Both the position numbers and the translations under genes were made by a program. 64,000 nt of DNA from the NCBI RefSeq assembly GCF_034190915.1, contig NW_026947493.1:47014501-47078500 (forward strand). Direction: 5' to 3'. Source of the DNA: Cavia porcellus. Lineage: Eukaryota; Chordata; Mammalia; Rodentia; Caviidae. Shown piece after piece: positions 44,028-55,149 of this stretch (its first letter is position 1; each line of letters begins with the position of its first letter). The notes under the pieces were generated by a model. It did not search any database. It was not told where the DNA came from and worked only from the letters and a program-made list of their open reading frames with translations.

Positions 44028-45569
44028 TAAGGGTCTAAATGAGGATACAAAGGAATGGAACCGAAAGAAGTCCAAAATACAGCAGGGAAAACATTAAATC
44101 CTGGAATTCCATGTTCAGCATCTGCAGCAATCTGCTTGTGAGCTCCAAAACGCTTGAGTGACTCCAACTCCATGCAACTTCTGGTGGTTGTAGCTCCCAT
44201 AGATTCTCTCTTGGGATGACTTTGCTACCTCCTTTCAGGATTTCTTAGATGATCCATGCTCCTGGCTTTTCTAAACTTTAGGGTCTCCCACGGCAACTTT
44301 GGCTTCACATTCAGAGCTTCATACACTGCCCTATCAGGGGCATATTGCCTGGTCTCTCAGGCCTTCTGAAATCAGAGTTGAAGCCTTTTCAATCTCAGAA
44401 CTCTTATGTTCTCTAAGTGCCTAAAACCAATGCCACGTGGATAATTCCAAGGTCCATTGTCAGCTGGAGCAGTAGCCAGGCTTTCTTCTCTCTTGGCTGT
44501 AGGAGTCAAGTGCCTAGATTGCTGAACACTCTTAACCTGATTGTAAGGAACAAATTCTGTGTGCCACCACCGTTCTGGTATATGGTATGGCTGCTGCCAT
44601 TCTGGAACCTAATGTGGCCCTGCCACCATTCTGGAACATGATGCTCTGTGGCTTTCTCCTCAAAATGGTCACTTCTGCTGTTTTGAGGCTGCAAAGTGTG
44701 GACACCTGATTCTGCTTGTGTTGACCTCAGGCCACCTTTTATAGTTTACTACTCCTTTTCAATAATAGAGATCTCAGCTATATCTTGGCACAGCTTTATT
44801 AGAGCTTTTTTCCTGGCCAAATTCTCAGTGTTTTACATTATTCTATTGGGCTCTTTGCTCTTGATTCATAACATAAATCTGGCTAAAAGCCTCCCAACAG
44901 TAGCCATGACACAGCCTCAACATTCAACTACCTAGAAATTTCTTTTGCTGCCATTAATCTCAGTCTCAGGCAAAATCTCTGGATGCAAGCAAAATGCAGA
45001 CAAACTTTCTGTGAGCCATAACACACATCATCTGGAGTCCAATAACTAGTGCAGTCATTTTTCCTAGCAGAAACCTCCTGAGCTTGATCTTTACTGATTT
45101 TCTGGTCTTCTGAGCTTTGACTAGAATCTCCCATAAAGGAGAGCCTAAGCTGTTTCAGGGATACTGTTTCAGGTGCCATCACTGGGTCTTTCCAAACTCT
45201 TTCCACAAGCCACTCCCAAAGGCTCTTGAACACAGGATCAGGTACAGTCACAGTAATGACTCTACTACTCTGGTAGCAAATTCTGTCTTGGTTATTTTTC
45301 TCTCATTGCTGAGACAAAATACCTGACACCAAAAATGAAGGAAGGAAAGATTTATTTAGCTTACAGTTTTGGAGGTTTCAGTTCATACTCAGCTTGTTCC
45401 TAGGCAGGGTGGAATTGCTGAGGGGTAGCCATTTGTACATCTGCAGCAGATTCCAAAAGCCACAAGAGTTAAAGGGAAAACACATTTTTTCCAGGGAACT
45501 TAGGAAAATACAGGGCCTAACATGGTCCAAAAGATTGATTGTTTGGACACTAACCTAAATTAGAAGCTT

Positions 45570-45950
45570 CATTTTTTCCCCCATATTCCTTCTTTTCTAA
45601 TTCAGGTTATACTGACTTTCTTTCTACTCTTCAAATAATCCACGACCTCGCCTGCCATAGGACCTTTTCACATGTTATGCCTGTCAGGAATATTCTCTTT
45701 CCTTCTTTCTTGACTGCTTAGCCGTGTTATCCTCTCTCATCCTTCAGCTCTCAGCTTAAGTGCCATTGTCTCCTGGGAAGCCTTCCTTGGCCTTTCTGAG
45801 TAGACAGATTTCCTCTCCAAATATACCATCTCAATACCACACTCTTAGTTCAGCTATAATTATTCTTATGTTTACGTAATTCTTACATTAATATCTGTCT
45901 ACCCACCAGATATAAATTGTAGGAGTAGAAACATCTTTTTATCTGGGGAA
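45570..45950 (+). mobile_element. L2 LINE 3'-end relic
   Basis: ATAGGACCTTTTCACATGTT, TCATCCTTCAGCTCTCAGCT, AAGTGCCATTGTCTCCTGGG, AAGCCTTCCTTGGCCTTTCT and the CACCAGATATAAATTGTAGG end follow the L2 3' consensus over almost 400 bases. Confidence 0.78.
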
Positions 45951-46440
45951 GAAGGAACAATGTATACACAAATACATACTTACTCTTCATTCATACATTT
46001 GGCTAGAATTACCAGATGAATAATATATACTCATTTAAAGAATTAATTTTTATTATGTCATGCTGCCTATAAAACATCTAGACAGATATTAAGTATAATC
46101 TGTATTTTAAAGATCAACTGTAATGAAAGCCTAATCTGTACTGGCCCAATTTATTTAACACAAACACAGTTAAAAATATATCCAAAATATATATTTTCTA
46201 CCAAAATAGTTGGCTATTCATTGAGAAAAATATCTCTTTTGCAGTGACTTTGAATCTAAAATACACAACTCTTACCTCAGGTGCTCTAATCATCAGAAAG
46301 TAAAAGGTGCCAGTGATTTAAGAGAAATTTTGTGGGACTTTAAATCACAACCAAATGGACTGAGCCAGAGTATTCAATAGACCTGGTTTTCGACAACTAT
46401 TTGAACCTCTGGTTCACATGAAGTAAAGAAGAAGCATCCA
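45951..46440. other. Unique AT-rich DNA, no gene seen
   Basis: No frame or repeat recognised. Confidence 0.5.
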
Positions 46441-46533
46441 TCACTGGTTTCCAGCTATCCTGACATCTTCCAATGAATCGTGCTGGTAATGTGCTTTGGT
46501 TCCATAATGTCTAGCTTGTTTATACAGACAGAG

Positions 46534-46735
46534 GCCCTTCCAGGGAGAGAACCACCAATAGCTCCTCAGATCCACGCCATGTTGGAAACTTAAGACACTG
46601 AGAAACCAAGCAAGAAGCTCGCCTCCCTGATAAGCAGCAGCAGTGTGGCAGACTGCGACCCTTTCAGGGGGAGAACCACCAGTGTCTCCTGAGATCCACG
46701 CCATGTTGGAACTCAGGACACAGCTTCTGATATAT
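46534..46735. repeat. 125-bp direct duplication (1.6 copies)
   Basis: CCCTTCCAGGGAGAGAACCA at 46534 recurs as CCCTTTCAGGGGGAGAACCA at 46659. Both are followed by TGAGATCCACGCCATGTTGG-like text (46567 and 46692). It is GC-richer than its surroundings and may belong to an LTR that I do not recognise. Confidence 0.8.
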
Positions 46736-46754
46736 TAAAAAGACAAAGGAAGAT

Positions 46755-46812
46755 TAAAAAAAGGAGGAGGATGAGGAAGGACAGGGAGAGGGAGAAGCAG
46801 AGGGGAGGGTGG
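46755..46812. repeat. Purine-rich GGA tract
   Basis: Imperfect GGA/GGAGAG repeat just upstream of the composite SINE. Confidence 0.8.
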
Positions 46813-46814
46813 AG

Positions 46815-47003
46815 AGCTATGTGGAATGGTTTATACCTGTAATCTCACTCAGTACTCTGGAAGGCTGAAGCAGAAAGGATCACAAGTTTGAGCACAGCTT
46901 AGACACTTTGGCAACTTAGGGAGCCCTTCTCTGAAAAAAAAAAAAAAGGCTAGAGATGTAGCTCAGTTCAAAGGTTATAGGTTCAATCCCCAGGACTACA
47001 AAG
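46815..47003 (+). mobile_element. Composite SINE: B1-like plus ID-like
   Basis: The first half (46815-46935) is B1-like (GTGGAATGGTTTATACCTGT, ACTCTGGAAGGCTGAAGCAG, GCCCTTCTCTGAAAAAA). After an A-run linker comes an ID-like half (46948-47003: GGCTAGAGATGTAGCTCAGT, GGTTCAATCCCCAGGACTAC). Same order as the 36-kb copy. Confidence 0.85.
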
Positions 47004-49889
47004 GAGAGAGAAAGCAAGGAGAGAAGAAAAGAGTAAGAGATGCCTTCAATGGTATAGGCATGCAATTCACAAGGCAAGTATAGAATTTACAAAAAATCAC
47101 TTCAAAGTGTACGCAAGGTGGTATGGACTCTATGCAGACCACCATGTCACGTCCCATCTCATGGGACACTGAAGTTGTATGGTGAACATTTTCTTTCAAT
47201 CCTGTCTCTGCATTTCTGGGACTGTGTGCCCTCGTTTGGAGGTGAGGTCAAGCTTTACATTTGTGGCCTTTCTTGAATGTGAAGTTTAGTATCCATGGGC
47301 CTCTTTGTGCTTCTGTGAAGGCTCTAAGTGCAAAACTATTGAAATGTTTCAAGCTAGGAAATGTATGGATATGAATATTGAACAAAATTGCTTTCCTTGT
47401 AAATTAATTTTACAAGGCCAATAAGAATCTGAAGAGTGCAGTCAGGCAATTATTGCACAAGTCTCAACAGGTGCTAGTAGAAGTGTGTGCTAACATGGTG
47501 GCAATTGAATTGGAAAGAAATGGATTGCTTTCAGCTTTTTTTTAAAGGACAAAATATGAAGAATGATATAGATTTTTTTAAAGCACAAAATATGAAGAAT
47601 GATGAAGATTGATATGGATTTTCATAGAATATACTCATATTGGCATTAGACTTAATTTCCTGAAAGTTAAACAGAAATTGCTAATTTATACCATTTATAA
47701 TTTTGTTGTATAATAATGTCTTTTATATTCACATATCTGGCTATTTTTTAAATATTTCTTTTGCCAAATAACTACTCATATGTATAAACGGTCACTTATA
47801 TACAAATCATGCAGTTTGCATGTGTTAATACCTAAATTTTGACCTTGTTTTTTTTTGACCCTGTTTTTAATGAAGTAATTGAACAGAATTCACCAACACT
47901 TATTGAACACCTATTGTGTGCTAGGAAATGAGGAGTTTTAGGTTATGATCTTTAAATTTGTACACCCCCTTTATTTTATAATATGTATAATAATTCTGAA
48001 ACATTAATTATTCCAATTTAATTTTAAATAACTTAGAGGTTAAATGTAAAAAGAAAAAGGAAAAAGCAACTGATTCTTTAGTTCATGAGTACTGTGTAGC
48101 AAATGCCCTATTTTAAGAATTTTGAGTGCCTTTCCATTCCATCTTTCCCACTGTGTGTCCATAATCGATTATCCATGTATGATCCTACAAGCACTGCAGC
48201 ATGAAAAGTAGAAAACAATGGACAAAGATAACAAAACTTCACATTCTGCCCTTTTCTTTCAAACTATCTTAAGTTAATAAAACCTCGCTAAAAGGCCTTT
48301 GAAATTTCATCATGGGTTTTCTGCAAGAGGTGAAAGTTGACCTAGAAGTGCTTGACCTATAACTTGGCAGCTACTGAAAGTCTAGCCTCATAATTCAGCA
48401 GTCCAGTGACAGCTTTGCCTATAAACTCAAGTCTTCATTTCACTGACATTTTCAGGTTTAGTCTCCTTGAAAATGCTAACAAAAGTGAAGCATATCATTT
48501 CTCTGCCTAGGATAGCAGTGGTGATGTTTATGGAACCGTTTGCTGTCTAAGGGGTAATCTCCCGGATAATTTGGATTAACCTTACTGTGTCTCTAGATAC
48601 CAAATTACCTAGGGCAGATTATCTCTAGAGTAACCTTTCCAGATCTTAAAATTTTAACCCTAGCATCATGTTTTATCAAACAACTGTCAACCGATTCAAC
48701 TAAGGGGGCTTATATCAACTTGGTTTTGTCTAAACTGCCCTTCATTCAGGCAAGAAAATATAAAATCTTTTTAAAAATTTTTAATTAGAAACTGGGGCAT
48801 CCTGAAATATTCTTCTCTTTTTTTTGTTTTACAAGACAGTTGTGGTGTATCAAAGGGCTCAGTTCTCTTATTTGATCAGGTTTCGAAATTGATTACCCAG
48901 AAAGGGAGCAGTAGGGAAAAGTGCTTTTATTATTAGTAGAAAAATTTTGCTTAAAGGACTGGAGAATTTTCCCCAAGGAAGAATTTGTCATTTGGACTGA
49001 CAACAGCGAGAATTATTCATTTATACTGATCAAAAATCCTTTGCAGTTGTCCCCTTTTTTGCTTTTTTTTTTTAAAGGAAGGATAATCAATGCCTTCCAA
49101 AGTTGAGATCGACTGTGAAATTCTGTCCTATTCAAACTACCATGTTCTAATAAAGCTTGCCCCTTTTAAAGCTAATTTAGTGCCAAGAAATAGCTATTTC
49201 TTAATATTGTAAGGCCAGAGCTTAATATTATAAGGCCAGTTCTAGGATGAGGTTATGAATTTCATTGCCTCAACTGAAAAATAGAAAAATAAAATAAATT
49301 AGCAATTGTAATTGTAAAACTGTGAGATGGGGACTCACTGCAGATTTTCTGGGAAATCCTCATCTACTGCAGTCAGTTTAAATTGGTGGGCACAGTAGGA
49401 GTGGGTGAAGTTCCTGGTCTTAGAGGAACAGGATAATGGAAACAAAAGTTAGGTTGCATACTTCGTATTGAAATCTCATCTGTACTTCTCAAAGTGGGGT
49501 GCCTGAACATGCATTTCTAACAGTGGAGTAGCTAGCAACCTTTATTTACTCATTTCATACTGGTCTGTTTCTAAAAATGACAGTCTGCAAGTAGGCATAT
49601 GAGATACCTATATGAGAAAATGCTGGTTACAATTGAAGCCCTGTGCAATTAGTGATGTAACTGTAGCAACTTGGAAGCTTGTTTGCCTTTGGGGTGAAGG
49701 AAAAACATAGTGCTGAGTTTGCCTGTCCTGGAAATGATTCTTGCTGTGTATGCTCTGTATTGTAGCTTAAACTGGTCACAGTAAAAGATTCAACAATTTA
49801 TCTTCAATGGGTAAAGCATCTTTCAAAATAATATTTTTTTCCTGAACGTTTTCTTTGTATTAAATACTTTCTTTTTGCATATATATGTA
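47004..49889. other. Unique AT-rich DNA, no gene seen
   Basis: No coding frame over 70 codons with any motif. A 24-26-base phrase (AAAGGACAAAATATGAAGAA / AAAGCACAAAATATGAAGAA) is duplicated at about 47547 and 47580. A MIR-like start (AACACTTATTGAACACCTAT) sits at 47897. Confidence 0.5.
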
Positions 49890-50020
49890 TATATATACAT
49901 ATCCTCACCGATCCTTACATATTATCCTCTCCATTTTATGTGGAGGGAAAACAGATTTAGGAGACCAAGCTCACCCAGCTGTATAGAAATCTCACATGGA
50001 AGAGCTGCTATTGAAATCTG
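49890..50020 (-). mobile_element. MIR SINE relic
   Basis: CTCTCCATTTTATGTGGAGG, AAAACAGATTTAGGAGACCA and AGCTCACCCAGCTGTATAG are a minus-strand MIR core. A TATATATGTATATATATACA simple repeat precedes it (49878-49900). Confidence 0.55.
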
Positions 50021-51344
50021 ATCTGTCTCTATATGCTTTTCCACTATGTGTCTTGTCCACAAAATTGTTAGTCAGTTTCTACCACATCTTTCTGAAAATC
50101 AGATCTAAGAAACTAATGGGAAAGGCTATACAGTGTTGATAAACATATGGCACATGTTATTGTGTTTTTCTTTTAAGATAAAACATGTTAAGGTATGATT
50201 TTTTTCCTAAACTAAAATGTCAATATTCAGGTTTAACTGCAGTGTTGACACACTGTGATAAGTAAGTGGATTTTGGGTTGCAGTTTGGCCTTTGGTCTTT
50301 AAAATGTTCACTATCACAGGACTACAATACACATGGGGTTAGGAAAGGATGTATTGTGTGTATAGTAACATTTTCATTCAAGAGTTATATATTTAGATTA
50401 TAATATGTTAAGTTTAGCAGTTAGTAAATGAGCAGGTGGTTAGTAAAAAGAGCCAATTAGTGTTTTCAGTTGTTTTACTGAGTTTAGGTACACAATCCAT
50501 TAGAAAGATTAAAGGTTATCTTTCTTGTATCACACCAACGAAAATTTGGAAAGAAATTTTGTATTCCCAATGATAGAACAATTTTCTGGAATTTAAGTAT
50601 CGCTAGAGTACGATAATTAAGGAAACAATAATATTTACCTTTTACTGGACAGACCGTAAAGCATGAAACATTTTTCATGCATTGCGTTTGGCATCATGAC
50701 ACCTCTGTAATGCAGGCATTCTTATTTCTGTTGTACACCTAAAGAAGAAAAATGCACAACAAAGTACCATGGGAATTAAATGAGCTTTTCCATGCTTGCA
50801 GATAAGTCCTTGATCTTGGGTTTTTATTCTTTCTACTGTATTTTGTTTTCTCCGAGGGAAATGTTTGATGTATTTCTGTCTCTGTCACATGTTAATATAT
50901 GATCTGAGAATAAAAACCTTAGAACTGTTGTAAGAGTGATCATTTTGCATATTAGATTACAGGGAACAGTAAGGGAACATCCCAGCTTAGGTGAGCTAGA
51001 ATAGGATCTAGAGAGTAGAAATGCAGCTATTCTTAATGTTACTGTACCAACATAGCATAGTGTGGTCTGGACTCAGTGACACTGGGTCAGAGATCAGTCT
51101 TTCTCAGTAGAATTAGACATGTACTTTAGTGTACTTTTGCTCTATCCTGATTTCCATGTGAGTTTTTTTGTCCTTGGCTTTTATTGTGATACTTGGCACA
51201 TAGACACATAGCAGGAATGAGAGTGATATACAGGATTAATGAAGATCCTGGGGATCTTAACCTTAACATTTTTTTTTTTTTGTTCCTAAATTCTGTAATT
51301 CAGGCATAGGTACTTTGGTTTCCTTATGCTTCCAGTAACCTTTA
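50021..51344. other. Unique DNA, no gene seen
   Basis: No recognisable gene, RNA or young repeat. Confidence 0.5.
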
Positions 51345-52150
51345 AAAATTTTTTTTATTTTAATGAGAATAAGACAAAACAAAACAGAACCAAGCAAATC
51401 AGAACAAAACAATGAAAGCAGCACAGGACTTCACAATAGGACAATAGGACATCAATAGCAGCTACCATGATGTCTCTTGTTTTCATCAAAGTAGTTGACC
51501 ATACCTTCACACACAATAATATAAAACATAAGAGAATAGTATAAAAGCAGTCAAAAGAATAAAAGACATTGAAGGACTTCAAAATCAGATAACAGGAAAT
51601 GAACTATGGCTACTATAATACCTCATTTTCCTAAAAAAAGTTGTCCATACCATCACACATAATAAAGTCAAATAAAACACAACAGAATAGAATCAATTGA
51701 AACAGAAGAACAGAAGCATGATAGAACTCCAAAACAAGATGACAGGAAATCAGCATTAGCTACCATATTATCTTGGTTTCTTCAAAATAGCTGTTCATAT
51801 CATCACACATAATAAAATCAAACAAAACAAAACCAATAAAATCAATTAACAAATGAATGAAAGCATTGTAAGACTTCAAAACAATATAATAGGAAACCAA
51901 CCATGATTGCCATAATACATGCCATTATTTTCAAAATAGCTGCCCATCCTATTAAAGTAAAATCTAACAAAACAAAACAGAACAAAGCCAAATGTAGCAA
52001 ACAATACAATACAATACAAGAGTTCAAGACAAGACAATAAGAAACTTATAGTAGTTACCACCTTTCCCTCCCAGGTGTTTCCTCCCCTATCACTCTTATA
52101 CAATAACTATTTTGTTTTTAAATCCCATTAACGCTTTCTGTTTCTTATAC
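51345..52150 (-). repeat. Five tandem ~145-150-bp L1 3' UTR units
   Basis: Anchor GCTACCAT or its variants occur at 51461, 51609, 51759, 51909 and 52054 (spacing 148, 150, 150, 145). Each unit runs AACAAAACAGAAC..., GAAAGCA..ACAGGACTTCA, AATAGGA.ATCA, GCTACCAT, CTTC..AAATAGCTGTTCAT and CATCACACATAATAAA. The complement of the same unit fills the L1 3' UTRs at 12.3-13.4 and 62.0-63.1 kb. Unit-to-unit divergence is high, so the array is old. Minus-strand frames here (such as 51355-51582) read the T/G-rich strand and are not genes. Confidence 0.85.
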
Positions 52151-52588
52151 TAGGGTTCACACATATGAGTTCAAACTGTTTCACCCATAAACTTGATCTC
52201 CAGTTGCATCAATTTAACTTCAAGAACTTTGAGATTATTCTAGTTTATAGCTGGGTAGCTTTCCACTGCATGGAGATACCATATCTTTCTTATCCTTCTG
52301 CACTTGATGGGCAAGTTACTCGTGCTTTGTTTCTGGTCTCCTGTCACGTGGAACAACTGTTTTCTCTCCCTTGATTTTCAGTCTATGAATTTCCTTTTGA
52401 GTTAAATGTGTTTCTTTAGCATAGAGTAAGTATATTGATGGATTTTGTTTCTTGATCTACTTTCCCTGTGTTTCTTTTTATTACTGAACTGAGGCCATCT
52501 ACATTAATGGTTACAGCCAGCATACATTGGTTTGTCTCTGCCCTGCTATCGTGTTGTAGGTCCTCCACTTTTCCCCTTCATTCAATTG
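52151..52588 (-). pseudogene. Internally deleted L1: ORF2 C-terminus fused to ORF2 N-terminus
   Basis: The sequence 52160-52320 matches the minus strand of the ORF2 end (compare 61780-61960). From about 52370 it matches the minus strand of the ORF2 start (compare 58140-58320, including the QETHL region). Nearly all of ORF2, including the reverse transcriptase, is missing between the two. The array at 51345-52150 is its 3' UTR. Confidence 0.72.
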
Positions 52589-53075
52589 TCTGTCTTTTTT
52601 TTTTTTATTATTTAAAGAAAAGGAAACAAAAAAAAATACATGGAGATAAAAAAAAGGGTAGAAATAATACAAAATTACAGACAAACAAAAGGTAAGAAAT
52701 TGCCGGTTGATAAGTTACAAATTGTCATCTTCGAAATAGCTGTTCAGGTTATAGAATTAAAGTATTTAGAATGACATTCAAAAAAGTGACCCTACAAACC
52801 ATTCTGCTCTATGATCAAACAAAAGCTCCGTAATATGATTATCAGTCCTACACATTTGTTTTACATCTCAAAGAGGGTAAGATTAACCATATCAAAACAG
52901 AACAGAACATTAAAAAAAAAACAATTTAAAGAAATACAGATTTCAAAGCAAGTCCACTGGAGATCTTCATTATCTAACTGTCTCTAGCTTCTTACAAATA
53001 GTTGTCCCTATCTTCACCCACTTTATATACTTATTGCATATTATAGAACTAATCAAATCATTACAGGACTTGACA
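52589..53075 (-). mobile_element. 5'-truncated L1/HAL1-family 3' end
   Basis: This matches the last ~470 bases of the HAL1-like element (13310-13765 in reverse) much more closely than it matches the other L1 3' ends; for example the blocks around GTGTAGGACTGATAA, AGAGCAGAAtGGTTTGTAG and ACCCTTTTTT correspond almost base for base. It begins with a T-run (poly(A) of the minus strand). A weak CAATTGTCTGTC/CAATCCTCTGTT pair at its ends may be the target-site duplication. Confidence 0.75.
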
Positions 53076-53084
53076 ATCCTCTGT

Positions 53085-53171
53085 TGCTGCTGTTCCTGGA
53101 ACCATGGTCATCCTTATCTCTCACTGGACTATTCTTTAACACTCCATGGTATAGGGGAATGAATCAGGCAC
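53085..53171 (-). pseudogene. L1 ORF1 C-terminal relic, cut by a solo LTR
   Basis: On the minus strand this corresponds to the end of ORF1 (compare 12120-12240: the CAGCAACAG, GAGAGATAAGGA and AGTGTTAAAG order). It stops at the 5-bp LTR duplication and seems to continue beyond the LTR at 53490 (LYPA-like segment). It is probably part of the rearranged L1 at 52151-52588. Confidence 0.5.
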
Positions 53172-53484
53172 TGAAAGGTTTTTGCCTCAGTAGAAATTAT
53201 GGCAGTGGTGTAGCGAGGCAGAAGGCCAAAGTGGAAACGCCTATCACTTCCTCCTTCTTCCCCAGCTCCTGTTTGCATGCAAAGAAAACTCCAATCAGCT
53301 GCTCATGCATCAGCAATGCCCGCCCTAAGTGCCACCCCAGTTGAAAGTTATATGTGTATCCCATGCCCCATGTTCCGGCAGAGAAAGCCAGGCCCCGGCG
53401 GTCATGAAGTTCTCTTCACCTCCTTAGAATAAAGACTATTTTTTACTTTATATTTTCTCTTTTATTGCACCGAAAACTCTTTCA
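53172..53484 (+). mobile_element. Solo LTR of an endogenous retrovirus (class I-like)
   Basis: A 313-bp segment starts TGAAAGG and ends CTCTTTCA, imperfect inverted termini of the TGAAAG...CTTTCA type known from gammaretrovirus-like LTRs. It is flanked by a perfect 5-base duplication GGCAC (53167-53171, 53485-53489). Inside are a CCAAT box (about 53291) and AATAAA at 53428-53433 followed by a T-rich stretch, in the usual U3-R-U5 order. No internal viral genes are present, so this is the product of LTR-LTR recombination. Class is inferred from the termini only. Confidence 0.85.
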
Positions 53485-53489
53485 GGCAC

Positions 53490-54055
53490 CTGAGTTCCTC
53501 TGTCTTCAGATTTACAGAGAGGTAGCAGGGTAGAGACTGGCTTCTCCTGTGCAACTACAATTGGGCTTCCCTGATGAAGAGAGGGGCTGCTTCTCTCAGC
53601 CTGTGTGTCTACACTAGGAGTCCCGCAGTGGTAGCAAGTACACAGGGGTATGCATGTTTGATTCTCCTGGTGGGTGATGCCTGCATGAAGGAACTAAGGG
53701 CCTCCAGTGGTGGCCTACAGGTGCATGGGGATTACCTGTCTGTGTGTCTCTGCTCCTGCTGGCTGCCCACAGGAAGGAGCCTTCTGGTGGTAGCTCCTAG
53801 CAGGCAGAGGTGGATCTATCTGACTCTATGCCCGTGATGGCTCCTTCTGGGCATAAAGGGGCCTCCTGGGCATAAAGGGACCTTCTGGTGGCAGTTCTTA
53901 GCAGGTGGAGGCAAATCTGTTGGCTCTCTCTGCCCATGCTGGCTGTCTGCAGTAAAGAGCCTTCTGGTAGCAGTGCTCAGCAGGCAGATGTGGATCTTTC
54001 TGGTTCTCTCTGCCCATGCTGGCTGCCTGCAGGAAAGGCTAGTAGTGAGGATTAT
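53490..54055. repeat. GC-rich region with 78-100-bp imperfect tandem units
   Basis: AGCCTTCTGGTGG..GC, CAGCAGGCAGA and TCTGCCCATGCTGGCTG recur: anchors GAGCCTTCTGG at 53778, GGACCTTCTGG at 53879, GAGCCTTCTGG at 53957. It resembles the tandem leaders of L1 5' UTRs here but has its own unit. Whether it is the 5' end of the surrounding minus-strand L1 or a separate repeat is unresolved. Small open frames across it follow the repeat. Confidence 0.65.
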
Positions 54056-54065
54056 GTCAATCTGA

Positions 54066-54230
54066 TTTTTTTTTTTTTGGTCTTTTTGGAGGCAGAGCTT
54101 CACTATATGGTTCAGGCTTGCTGTGAATTCACTTTAATACCCCATGGTGGCCTTGAAGTCACAGCAATCCTCCTGCCTTAGCTTCTTTAGTGCTGGGATT
54201 TTAGGTGTTTTCCACTGTGCCTGGCTTATC
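54066..54230 (-). mobile_element. B1-like SINE
   Basis: T-run, then GGCAGAGCTTCACTATATGG, GCAATCCTCCTGCCTTAGCT and GTGCTGGGATTTTAGGTGTT, the complement of a B1/Alu-monomer. Confidence 0.83.
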
Positions 54231-54794
54231 AATGTATTTTATAAAGTGTCATGAGAATTAACTAGTATAATATTTTGCAAGATATACCAGAAAAAGATAA
54301 CAAGACTACATCTCTCCTTTCAAATAATTGTGATATTTTAATTAATATTTTTCATTGATCAAATCCCACAAATGTTCCAGGTTTGATAGAATAGATAGAA
54401 ATTGTCCATGAGGTTCATGGTCTGGAGACAATTTCATGACACTAGTAGTAGTGAGTTTAAAAGTGATTTCATGTCAATATTTGAGAGAGTCTGGTCACAT
54501 ACTATACATGGGAAATGATCGATCAGCCTGAAATCAGTCCAAACGTAACCTGAGAAAAGAGTTCTCTAAAATCCTGTTCTATTGGTAGAACTCTTGCATT
54601 TCTTCTTACCTTTGAAATGGCAGCAGTTTGAAATGGCAGCAGCCAGTATGTGATCTGTATAGAAGCCAGGTACTTTGTGTTCCAGGCCCAGTGGGTTTGC
54701 TATGTGAGGGTCAATCATACATCTTCATTTTCAGTTTACTCATTTTGGAAAAGTTGTTAGTAGTATTCACATCATCAGTTCACTATGATAACTC
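54231..54794. other. Unique DNA, no gene seen
   Basis: A short duplication (TTTGAAATGGCAGCAG at about 54611 and 54627) is the only structure noted. Confidence 0.5.
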
Positions 54795-55148
54795 ATTTTT
54801 TTAAATTTTTAAGAACATAAAACCAAACAAAATAAAACAGAATAAAGCCAATCAAAACAAAACAGTGAAAGTGATACAGACTTCAACACAATATAATACA
54901 AAATCAGTAATGGCTGCCATAATATCTTCAAAATAGATATCCATACCATAAAATATTTTAAACTCAAATAAAACAGAACAGAATAAAACAAATCAAAACA
55001 AAACAGTGAAAGTGATACAGGACTTCAAAACATGAGAATAGGGAATCAACAATGGTTACCATAATATATCTTGTTATCTTTGAAATAGCTGCCCATGCCA
55101 TGAGATATAATAAAATCAAACCAAACAAAACAGAATGAAACCAATCAA
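54795..55148 (-). repeat. L1 3' UTR units (about 2.3 copies)
   Basis: Anchors GGCTGCCATAATATC (54912) and GGTTACCATAATATA (55054), about 142 apart, with the GAAAGTGATACAGACTTCA and CAAAATAGATATCCATACCA parts. It starts next to a T-rich stretch (54797-54803), so its poly(A) lies directly at a unit and lacks the 240-bp terminal segment present at 52.6 and 56.3 kb. Confidence 0.78.
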
Positions 55149-55149
55149 C

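Larger units (their letters stand above)
43352..45470 (-). mobile_element. MaLR-type (ERVL-MaLR) element with LTR and internal sequence
   Basis: Two related LTR-like segments start with TGTCTTG at 43352 and 45284. The first (43352-43720) looks complete, TG...CA. The second is recognisable to about 45470. Between them is sequence whose landmarks match the minus strand of THE1/MST-type MaLR internal regions in order (ATTCCACCCCTGGACC, GTCCAAAATACAGCAGG, CCACGTGG, CTGGTAGCAAATTCTGTCTTGG leading into the LTR). MaLRs carry no intact reverse transcriptase of their own. Nothing here is coding. A (TA)n expansion has grown at 43745-43868. Confidence 0.65.

Noticed and set aside
51345..52150. CRISPR-like array (regular ~150-bp spacing)
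   Set aside because: The units are diverged along their whole length, there is no short exact repeat with unique spacers, and they match L1 3' UTRs. The genome is mammalian.
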